This document shows, piece after piece, positions 8,240 to 17,404 of a stretch of DNA of 44,759 nucleotides. The notes beneath the pieces were generated by a model. That model was not told where the DNA came from. It saw only the letters and a program-made list of their open reading frames with translations, and ran no database searches. Source of the stretch: Acidobacteriota bacterium. GTDB lineage: Bacteria; Acidobacteriota; Terriglobia; Acidiferrales; UBA7541. Location: the NCBI GenBank assembly GCA_021788095.1, contig JAJYLB010000032.1:1-44759 (forward strand). Direction: 5' to 3'. A program made the position numbers and the translations under genes. Position 1 is the stretch's first letter, and each line of letters begins with the position of its first letter.

Positions 8240-9109
8240 ATGGCCGAACACGTATCGATTCTCACCGCCTTCCTGGCCGGCATCGTTTCGTTCCTCTCCC
8301 CGTGCGTTCTGCCGCTCGTGCCTGGCTACATCTCCATGCTCTCGGGCATCGGCGTCGAGCAACTGCAGAAGGGAGAGAAGCCGCACGGCGATCTGCTCGC
8401 TTCGGCCGGCTCCTTCATCCTCGGCTTTTCGATCATCTTCATCGCCTTTGGCGCTTCCGCCAGCGCCATCGGCCAGTTCCTCATCCGGAACAAAGCCCTG
8501 ATGGCGCCTGTGGCGGGTGCGATCATTCTCCTTTTCGGCTTGCACCTGCTCGGCTGGCTGGCCAAGGTTCCCATAAAGTTGGGCCTCGTGATTGCCGCCC
8601 TGCTCGTGGCGGCGGCCGTGGCGGTCGGCATCTGGCCGAGACTCCTGGCCGGGCATGTGGCGCCGGTGCAGCTTGCCTCGCTTTCGCTCATCTTCTGGCT
8701 GGGACCGTTCCTTTCCCGCTGGCTGAATCGCGACGTGCGCTTCCATCGCCTGGGCGGCAAGCCGGGCGCGCTCGGCGGATTCTTGATGGGATTCGCCTTC
8801 GCCTTCGGTTGGACGCCCTGCATCGGTCCGATCCTGGCCGCGGTGCTGACCTTGGCGGCAACGGAGGGTACGGTGACGCGTGGCGTGGGTTTGCTGGCGG
8901 TCTATTCCGCGGGGCTGGCTTTGCCGTTCTTCCTGACGGCGCTGGGCATTGGACGCTTCCTGAGCTTCTACAAGCGTTTCCGCCGCCACCTCCATGCCGT
9001 CGAGGTGTTCAGCGGAGTTCTTCTGCTCGCCGTCGGCGGTCTGATTTACTTCAATCAGTTGACCTGGCTTTCGCAGAAGCTCTCGTTTTTGAACGCCTTT
9101 TCACGATAG
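8240..9109 (+). CDS. ccdA: CcdA/DsbD-beta-type thiol:disulfide transporter
   Basis: 289 aa integral membrane protein with about seven to eight hydrophobic helices. The two redox cysteines of the family are present: C22 in SFLSPCVLP and C194 in GWTPCIGP. These proteins carry electrons from cytoplasmic thioredoxin across the inner membrane to periplasmic thiol partners. The ATG at 8240 is preceded by AAGGAAAGAG. It is followed after 9 bp by a TlpA-like lipoprotein and later by a DsbD-alpha domain protein, so the operon rebuilds a DsbD-like relay from separate parts. It is somewhat longer than minimal CcdA because of an extra hydrophobic segment at about 113-150. Confidence 0.9.
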   Translation: MAEHVSILTAFLAGIVSFLSPCVLPLVPGYISMLSGIGVEQLQKGEKPHGDLLASAGSFILGFSIIFIAFGASASAIGQFLIRNKALMAPVAGAIILLFGLHLLGWLAKVPIKLGLVIAALLVAAAVAVGIWPRLLAGHVAPVQLASLSLIFWLGPFLSRWLNRDVRFHRLGGKPGALGGFLMGFAFAFGWTPCIGPILAAVLTLAATEGTVTRGVGLLAVYSAGLALPFFLTALGIGRFLSFYKRFRRHLHAVEVFSGVLLLAVGGLIYFNQLTWLSQKLSFLNAFSR

Positions 9110-9118
9110 GAGATCGGG

Positions 9119-9682
9119 ATGCGCCGTTCGAAGAAAAGCCGCTGGCTGAAAATCGCACTGGGGTTGGCGCTCGCTTCCCTCGCCGTGAGCTGCGACCGCA
9201 GTAACAAACAGCTCGATTCGCCCTCTCTGGCCAAGGGAACCGCGAACCTGCCCGCGGCGCCCGCTGTCTCCTTCCAGAACCTCGACGGCCAAACCGTGAA
9301 TCTCTCCGCCTATCGCGGCAAGGTGGTTCTGGTCAATTTCTGGGGAACCTGGTGCGAGCCCTGTCTTTCGGAGATCCCCGATCTGATCCGGTTTCAGCAG
9401 GAGTACGGGAGCAAGGGATTCACCGTCGTGGGCGTGGCGATGGACGACACGAAAACGTCCGTCAGCTCCTTTATCGCCAAGCCGCAATTCGACGTCGGCG
9501 GCCGGAAAATGGCCATGAACTATCCGGTGGTCCTGGGTAGCGGGGACGTCGCCGCGAAATTCGGCTGCTGCTTCGGCTACCCCACCAGCTACATCCTCTC
9601 CCGCGATGGGAAGATCGTGCAGAAAATCGTGGGCGGGGTCGACCCGCAAGCGGTTAGCGGACTCATTCGGAAATTGCTCTGA
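9119..9682 (+). CDS. TlpA/ResA-like thioredoxin-fold lipoprotein
   Basis: 187 aa. A lipoprotein signal peptide ends in LAVSC with lipid-attachment C25, so it is probably anchored to a membrane facing the periplasm. The thioredoxin fold (about 48-187) has the active site W78-C79-E-P-C82, as in ResA/TlpA proteins. A cis-Pro region (GYPTSYIL) and an extra Cys pair (FGCCFGYP) lie further on. Such proteins reduce cysteines of apocytochrome c or other periplasmic targets, using electrons from CcdA encoded just upstream. The AGGAG ribosome-binding site lies six bases before the ATG, at the ccdA stop. Confidence 0.9.
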   Translation: MRRSKKSRWLKIALGLALASLAVSCDRSNKQLDSPSLAKGTANLPAAPAVSFQNLDGQTVNLSAYRGKVVLVNFWGTWCEPCLSEIPDLIRFQQEYGSKGFTVVGVAMDDTKTSVSSFIAKPQFDVGGRKMAMNYPVVLGSGDVAAKFGCCFGYPTSYILSRDGKIVQKIVGGVDPQAVSGLIRKLL

Positions 9683-9691
9683 AGCCTGACG

Positions 9692-10021
9692 ATGGACGAA
9701 CGCGAATTCCACACCCGATCGGATGCCGCGCTCGAATCTCTCGAGCGCCGGCTCGCGGCCTTGGCCGACGCGCACGGTTTCGACGTCGAAGGCGGCGCGG
9801 AAAAGCTCGAAGTGCTCTTCGAGGACCAGGAGGAATCCCGGTTCGTCATCAGCCCCAATGCCCCCGCGCGCCAGATCTGGATTTCCGCTCTGGCGACCAG
9901 TTACAAGCTCGGCTGGTCGGCCGAAGCCGGCGCTTTCGTGCTCGAGAAAACCGGTGAGTCGCTCGATCGGGTGATGAGCCGGCTCCTCAGCCAGCAGCTT
10001 GGCAGCCCCGTGGAGGTGTAG
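9692..10021 (+). CDS. cyaY: Frataxin/CyaY-like iron-binding protein
   Basis: 109 aa, the usual size of bacterial frataxin. It has an acidic first helix (DEREFHTRSDAALESLERRL), an acidic strand region (LEVLFEDQEES) and the family core NAPARQIWISA followed by a Trp/Phe-containing sheet. CyaY binds iron and modulates IscS-dependent Fe-S cluster assembly in the cytoplasm. It sits 9 bp after the tlpA-like gene and directly before the DsbD-alpha gene, whose ribosome-binding site lies inside its last codons. Its place inside a thiol-redox operon is unusual and may reflect coupling of Fe-S or haem supply to cytochrome maturation; that is inference. Confidence 0.8.
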   Translation: MDEREFHTRSDAALESLERRLAALADAHGFDVEGGAEKLEVLFEDQEESRFVISPNAPARQIWISALATSYKLGWSAEAGAFVLEKTGESLDRVMSRLLSQQLGSPVEV

Positions 10022-10023
10022 CG

Positions 10024-10698
10024 ATGAAGCGGGCATCGATTCCGGCTCCCGCAACAAACCGGGGGAAGACGCGAGTCATAAGGGCACGGCTTCAGCCGTG
10101 CCGTAAGCGCCTGCGAATCAACCCGGCTTTAGCCGCTGAGGGGCGTTTGCGCAAATTCTCGAGCGCGCTGCTAGCCGCGGGGCTGACCCTGCTGGCCCTT
10201 GCCGCCACGACGCGCGCGGCGCAGACGGCGCAGGACGCCGCGCGCCAGATCGTCCATGCGGAAGCCTACGCCTCGCTCGACCCGGTGCCTCGCGGCCGCG
10301 CCTTCGAGGTCGCGGTAGTCGCAGAAGTCAAGCCCACCTACCACATCAATGCCCACAAAGTGCTCGATTCCTACCTTATTCCAACCGTGCTCGAGGCCAA
10401 GCCGGCCGCCGGCTTCCACGTCCTCTCGACCGAATATCCGGCGGGCGAATTGCTCAGCTTCCCCTTCTCCAAGAACAAACTGGCCGTCTACACCGGCCGC
10501 GTGGAGTTGCGGATGAAAGTCGCGGCCGGCCCGGGCGCTCCGCTCGGTTCGCGCGATTTCCCCCTCAGCCTCCAATACCAGGCTTGCAATAACTCCATGT
10601 GCCTGCCCCCGGTAACCATTCCGGTGTCGGTCCGCCTGACGGTCGCCCCCGCCGGCGCTCCCGCCAAACCCGTCCATCCGGGCCTCTTCCGCCCGTAG
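10024..10698 (+). CDS. Secreted DsbD-alpha-domain protein with a repeat-derived N-terminal insert
   Basis: 224 aa from the ATG at 10024, which directly follows the cyaY stop and has GGAGGTG just upstream. The DsbD N-terminal (alpha) domain spans about 70-210. Its redox pair is kept: C188 and C193 in YQACNNSMCLPP, the place of the E. coli DsbD C103/C109 pair. The hydrophobic signal core (SSALLAAGLTLLALAATTRA) starts only at about residue 46. Residues 20-40 are encoded exactly by a 63-bp dispersed repeat (10081-10143). Either the repeat was inserted in frame between start and signal peptide, or translation now begins at the TTG at 10147 (183 aa). It should receive electrons from CcdA and pass them to periplasmic targets. 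Confidence 0.85.
   Translation: MKRASIPAPATNRGKTRVIRARLQPCRKRLRINPALAAEGRLRKFSSALLAAGLTLLALAATTRAAQTAQDAARQIVHAEAYASLDPVPRGRAFEVAVVAEVKPTYHINAHKVLDSYLIPTVLEAKPAAGFHVLSTEYPAGELLSFPFSKNKLAVYTGRVELRMKVAAGPGAPLGSRDFPLSLQYQACNNSMCLPPVTIPVSVRLTVAPAGAPAKPVHPGLFRP
10081..10143. repeat. Two-hairpin dispersed repeat, copy 2, inside a coding sequence
   Basis: Same 63-bp length and hairpin layout as 1426-1488. The first 26 bases are identical and the end CTGAGGGG is shared. Because 63 is a multiple of three, the reading frame of the DsbD-alpha gene stays open through it. Confidence 0.75.
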
Positions 10699-10852
10699 GC
10701 GGCAGGGTTGCGGGGCGCGATCGTGCCAGCGTCACCCTACGGGCCCTTCCGTCAGCGCCAAAATCGCGCGCTTGCCCGGGACGCCAAAATGGAAATCCTG
10801 TATCCTATGGCACAGTCTCAGCCAGCGAGACACGAAGGCGAGGGGGAGGCGT

Positions 10853-13315
10853 ATGGGCTCGCTCGGACGTGATTTGCGGTATGCCGCGCGGATGCTGGCC
10901 CATTCGCCTGGCTTCACGGCGGTAGCGATTCTCTCCCTCACGCTGGGCATCGCCGCGAACACCACCATATTCACGCTCGTCAAGGCGGTATTCCTTCATT
11001 CGATTCCCGTGGAAGATCCCTCGACGCTGGTGGTCCTCTATTCCACGCAGGTATCGCCGCACGGCCCGACGCTGCAATACCTTCCTTCGTCCTACCTGAA
11101 TGCCAGGGACATTCGCGAAGACAACGACGTTTTCTCGGGGCTCTCCATCGTGATCCCCACGGGAGATCAACTTGTCATTTCCGGCCACGAGTCGAACGTC
11201 TTCGTCGAACTCGTCAACGCCAACTACTTCGGTGTTCTCGGCGTGAAGCCGGCGGCAGGGCGATTCTTCCTGCCCGATGAAGATCGGGCGCCCGGCGCTC
11301 ATCCCGTCGCCGTGCTCAGCTACGCCCTCTGGAACCGCCAGTTCGGCGCGAGCCCCAAGGTCATCGGCAGTTCGATCCAGCTCGGCCAGCAGGTTTTCAG
11401 CGTCGTAGGCGTGGCGCCCCGGTCGTTTCACGACATGCCGGGGTTCGGCAATCCCGACGTCTGGGCGCCTATCGCCATGCACGACGAGGTGCTCACCGGA
11501 ACCCTCAAGCAATGGTTCAATTTGCGCCCGAGCCGCATGGTTGGCATGGTCGCGCGGCTCAAGCCCGGCGTCAGCCTCGCCCAAGCCAACTCCTCGATTC
11601 AAGCCCTCGACGCTCACCTCGTCGAAGAGTACCCGACCGACAATTCCGGCCGCGGCGTCGAAATGCTGCCCATTCGCGAAACGACGATCCCTCCGAACGC
11701 TCGCGCCATATTCGTTCGCGCCACCTTGCTGATGACGGTGATCGTGGGCTTGGTGCTTCTCATCGCCTGCGCCAACGTCGCCAATTTGCTGCTCGCCCGC
11801 GCCGCCGGGCGCAACCGCGAAATCGCCATTCGCCTCTCGCTCGGGGCCTCGCGTGCGCGCCTGGGCCGCCAGCTTCTCACCGAAAGTTTCCTGCTCGCCC
11901 TCGCCGCCGGCGCGCTCGGGATCGCTTTCGCCTACGGCGGGCGCAACCTCATTCTTTCGTTTCTTCCCTCCGGCATCATCCGCAGGCTCGATTTCTCGCT
12001 CGATGGCCGCGTGCTGCTTTTCACTCTGGCCCTGGCGATGGCAGCGACGTTTCTTTTCGGGCTGGCTCCGGCCCTGCGGGCGACGCGCACCAGCCGGATG
12101 GAGTCTCTGAAGGACCGCGCCGATGCTCCCACGGGCGGCGTGCGATGGTACGGCCTACGCGGCATTCTCGTCATGGTTCAGGTGGCGCTTTCCGTGATCG
12201 CGCTAGTCGCCGCGGGCCTTTTCATCCACAGCCTCAGCAACGCGCAGAAGATCGATCCCGGCTTTAACGTCCGGCACGAGTTGGTGTTCCTTCTGAACAC
12301 GCGCGCGGCTCACTACCCCCAGCCGCAAGCCGAACAGTTTTACGAGCAGGTGGCGGAGCGCGTGCGGGCGCTGCCGATGGTTTCGGGGGCCGCGATCGCC
12401 GATAGCGCGCCCTTCTCCGGGAACCTGGCACTCACGACGTTCCGCGAGGGAGCCAACTACGCCGATCCGGCCGAGGGCCAGCTCACTCCCGTGATTGCCG
12501 TCCAGCCAGGCTATTTCCGCACGCTCGGGATCACCCTGATCCGCGGGCGCAGCTTCCGCGATTCGGACGATTCGGCTGGCGCCATGGTAGTCGTCGTCAA
12601 TCGCGCGCTGGCCGATAATTTCTGGCCCGGCCAGAATCCCATCGGCAAGCGCCTCCACTTTCTGCTTCAGTCCGCGGACCTCACGGTGGTCGGCGAAGTC
12701 AATACGGTGAAATTCCTTACGCCCGGCGAGCCGCCCCAGCCCATCGTCTACTACCCGCTGAAGCAGCATTTTGCCGCCGTCGGCTTCCTCCTCGTCCACA
12801 CCACTGGCCCCGCCTCGAATTCCCTGCCTACCGTCCGCGCCGTCGTCCACTCGGCTGCTCCGGCGATCCAGCTCGCCCAAGTGCTCACCGTCGCCGATCT
12901 CTTGCGCCAGTCGCTCATGCCCCCGCGCATCGCCGCCGAACTGCTCGGCGCGTTTGGGCTCCTCGCGCTCGTGCTCGCGGCGATCGGCACTTATGGCGCC
13001 ATGTCCTATTCGGTGAGCCAGCGGACCCGGGAAATCGGCGTCCGCATGGCGCTGGGCGCGCAGCCGGCCAATGTACTCCGGCTGGTTTTGCGAACGGGCA
13101 TGGCCATGGTGCTGGCGGGAGTTGCCGTGGGACTCGCCATCGCGACGGCGCTGACGCGGGGGCTCAACAGCCTGCTCTACGGCATTGGATGGTTCGATCC
13201 GTTGACGTCGTTAGCCACGGTCGCCCTGCTGGTCGTCGTCGCATTGGCCGCCTGCTGGCTGCCGGCGCGGCGGGCGGCGCGCGTCGACCCGCTGGTGGCC
13301 CTGCGCTACGAATAA
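10853..13315 (+). CDS. ADOP-family (MacB/FtsX-like) double permease
   Basis: 820 aa. The ATG at 10853 is preceded by GGGGGAGG, and the N-terminus MGSLGRDLRYAARML is typical of the acidobacterial duplicated orphan permeases. There are two MacB-type periplasmic domains (about 45-250 and 450-650) and two FtsX-like membrane parts. These comprise one helix at about 20-42, a group at about 295-420, and a final group at about 690-810 containing QRTREIGVRMALGA, with a matching REIAIRLSLGAS in the first half. MacB-like permeases act with a separate ATPase in export or mechanotransmission. No ATPase gene is adjacent, as usual for this family. The substrate is unknown. It looks monocistronic. Confidence 0.88.
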   Translation: MGSLGRDLRYAARMLAHSPGFTAVAILSLTLGIAANTTIFTLVKAVFLHSIPVEDPSTLVVLYSTQVSPHGPTLQYLPSSYLNARDIREDNDVFSGLSIVIPTGDQLVISGHESNVFVELVNANYFGVLGVKPAAGRFFLPDEDRAPGAHPVAVLSYALWNRQFGASPKVIGSSIQLGQQVFSVVGVAPRSFHDMPGFGNPDVWAPIAMHDEVLTGTLKQWFNLRPSRMVGMVARLKPGVSLAQANSSIQALDAHLVEEYPTDNSGRGVEMLPIRETTIPPNARAIFVRATLLMTVIVGLVLLIACANVANLLLARAAGRNREIAIRLSLGASRARLGRQLLTESFLLALAAGALGIAFAYGGRNLILSFLPSGIIRRLDFSLDGRVLLFTLALAMAATFLFGLAPALRATRTSRMESLKDRADAPTGGVRWYGLRGILVMVQVALSVIALVAAGLFIHSLSNAQKIDPGFNVRHELVFLLNTRAAHYPQPQAEQFYEQVAERVRALPMVSGAAIADSAPFSGNLALTTFREGANYADPAEGQLTPVIAVQPGYFRTLGITLIRGRSFRDSDDSAGAMVVVVNRALADNFWPGQNPIGKRLHFLLQSADLTVVGEVNTVKFLTPGEPPQPIVYYPLKQHFAAVGFLLVHTTGPASNSLPTVRAVVHSAAPAIQLAQVLTVADLLRQSLMPPRIAAELLGAFGLLALVLAAIGTYGAMSYSVSQRTREIGVRMALGAQPANVLRLVLRTGMAMVLAGVAVGLAIATALTRGLNSLLYGIGWFDPLTSLATVALLVVVALAACWLPARRAARVDPLVALRYE

Positions 13316-13332
13316 TTCCTGGGTTCGGCGGT

Positions 13333-14808
13333 TCAGCGGGAGCCGATCGCGGGCAGGGCGCGGCGAATGCGGGTCACCACTCGCTCGCGACCCAACACGA
13401 CCATCGTCTCGAAAAGCGGCGGCGCCACCGCGCGACCAACGATCGCCACGCGCGTGGCATTGATCAGAAGCGCCGCCTTGACGCCTTCCGCCGCTCCGAG
13501 ATCCCGCAGCGCCCGCTCGCAGGAGTCGTGGTCCCACGCCGATGCCGCTTCCAAAGCGGCGGCCAACTTCTCGAGCAGCGCGGGAAGCCGGGCGTCGTTC
13601 CAGAATTTCGCGCGAGCGGCCTCTTCGTAATCGAAATCGTCGCTGAAAAACGCTCGCGCCCAGGTGGGGAAGTCCCCGAGCAACCGCGCGCGGGGGCGAA
13701 GAAGGTCCACCACGTGTGCCAGCCAGGGCCGCTCCGCGCCGGCCCATTCTTCCCGCCAGAGGCCGGCGCGCCGGAGTTCGGCTTCGACGTAGGGCAACAG
13801 ACGATCGATGGGGAGCTTCTGGAGATACTGCACGTTGAACCACTCGAGCTTGGCGCGGTCGAAAACCGCGTTGGTTCGGCTGACGCTCGCGAAGGAGAAG
13901 AGCCGAATCATCTCCTCGCTATCCAGCAGCTCCGCGTCGTTGCCGGGAGACCAGCCAAGCAAAACCAGGAAGTTGCGGAACGCTTCCGGAAGAAAACCCT
14001 CTTGCGTATATGCGCCCACGCTCGTGGCCCCGTGGCGCTTCGAGAGCCGCGTGCGGTCGGGCCCCAGAATCAGCGGCACGTGCGCGAAGACGGGCAGCGT
14101 GGCGCCCAGCGCGCCGTAGAGCAGCACCTGCTTGGGCGTGTTCGAGAGGTGGTCGGCGCCGCGCACCACGTGCGTGATCCCCATGGCCACGTCGTCGACC
14201 ACCACGCTCAACTGATAGGTGGGCAGACCGCTCGAACGCAGTAACACGAAATCCTCGATTTCGGAGTTGGCGACTTCCTGCTCCCCGAAAACGTCGTCCG
14301 AGAACCCCGTAACCCCGCTTTCGGGCACGCGGAAGCGGATGGCGTAAGGCTGGTTTTCGCGGAGCCGCGCCTCCCGCTCGGCGGCCGCCAGATGCCGGCA
14401 CGAGCACACCTGGCGCGCGGCGGGTGCGGTTTTCGCTTCCTTCTCGTCGGCCGCCTCGCTCTCTTCTTGCCCCTCCGGCCCGGCGTACTGCGCGGGAGCG
14501 CAGAAGCAGGGATAGGCGGCGCCGCCGGCCAGGAGCCGCTCGGCGGCTTCGCGATACAAAGCCAGCCGCTCGGACTGGAAGAAAGGGCCTTCGTCCCACG
14601 TGATTCCCAGCCATGCCAGGTCGGCGAGGATCCCCTCGACCAGCTCGGGCCGGTTACGTTCGACGTCGGTATCCTCGATCCGCAGCAGAAACGTTCCGCC
14701 GGCGTGGCGGGCGAAGAGCCAGTTGAAAAGGGCCGTCCGCGCGCCGCCGACGTGAAGGTAGCCGGTAGGCGAGGGCGCGAATCGCACCCGGAGTTTTTCG
14801 TTCGTCAT
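13333..14808 (-). CDS. gltX: Glutamyl-tRNA synthetase
   Basis: 491 aa from the ATG at 14808; a TTG seven codons upstream is possible but less likely. It is a class I synthetase that charges tRNA(Glu), or tRNA(Gln) in non-discriminating forms. The N-terminus has the signature FAPSPTGYLHVGGARTALFN (HIGH motif as HVGG). The KMSKS loop is present as LSKRHGA. A zinc site is suggested by CFC ... CSCRH, as in E. coli GluRS, with an acidic Glu/Ala/Lys-rich insertion between the Cys pairs (about 115-135). A C-terminal anticodon-binding helical domain covers about 320-490. It is convergent with the ADOP permease (17 bp apart). Confidence 0.95.
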   Translation of the reverse strand: MTNEKLRVRFAPSPTGYLHVGGARTALFNWLFARHAGGTFLLRIEDTDVERNRPELVEGILADLAWLGITWDEGPFFQSERLALYREAAERLLAGGAAYPCFCAPAQYAGPEGQEESEAADEKEAKTAPAARQVCSCRHLAAAEREARLRENQPYAIRFRVPESGVTGFSDDVFGEQEVANSEIEDFVLLRSSGLPTYQLSVVVDDVAMGITHVVRGADHLSNTPKQVLLYGALGATLPVFAHVPLILGPDRTRLSKRHGATSVGAYTQEGFLPEAFRNFLVLLGWSPGNDAELLDSEEMIRLFSFASVSRTNAVFDRAKLEWFNVQYLQKLPIDRLLPYVEAELRRAGLWREEWAGAERPWLAHVVDLLRPRARLLGDFPTWARAFFSDDFDYEEAARAKFWNDARLPALLEKLAAALEAASAWDHDSCERALRDLGAAEGVKAALLINATRVAIVGRAVAPPLFETMVVLGRERVVTRIRRALPAIGSR

Positions 14809-14907
14809 GGAATTTGCGCTGTCCCGCAAAGCGGCGCCGAGGACAGAAGAACAAGATACAACACAACGCCAAACTCGCCGAATGTACAGGAGGCCGGAGG
14901 CAGCGCG

Positions 14908-17130
<2,223 letters not shown>

Positions 17131-17259
17131 AGACGCGAGAGAGTAGTAAGCCGGCATGCCTCCTGTCAATTAGCAAATGCCCGTCAGCAAATGCCTGTTT
17201 ACCATTCGGTTGTCGATAACCCTGCCCATACCCCTTCGGCAACCCGGGCTTTACCCGCC

Positions 17260-17288
17260 TTGACCCCACTCCCCGCCGCCGGTATATT
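17260..17288 (+). promoter_or_regulatory. Sigma-70-type promoter of the GGDEF/HD-GYP sensor gene
   Basis: TTGACC (17260-17265) and TATATT (17283-17288) are separated by exactly 17 bp; each matches consensus at five of six bases. Expected transcription start is about 17295, giving a leader of roughly 110 bases to the gene at 17405. Confidence 0.6.
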
Positions 17289-17295
17289 CCGGCGG
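17276..17295. promoter_or_regulatory. Palindrome enclosing the -10 box (candidate operator)
   Basis: CCGCCGG (17276-17282) and CCGGCGG (17289-17295) are perfect inverted arms that flank the TATATT -10 hexamer. A dimeric repressor bound here would block promoter opening. The palindrome is seen directly; operator function is inference. Confidence 0.4.
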
Positions 17296-17404
17296 TAGCA
17301 CAATACCCCGTAATGGATGGCGCTCGACACCCGCGGCTGGTGTCGGCGATGGCGAAAGCGCAAGCCGTTCCTGCGCTCCTCGGGTAAGGGAGGAAGCGGT
17401 TCGG

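Noticed and set aside
6695..8995. Long minus-strand open frame (766 codons) opposite the amidase and ccdA genes
   Set aside because: It spans two well-supported plus-strand genes and the gap between them and has no recognisable motif.
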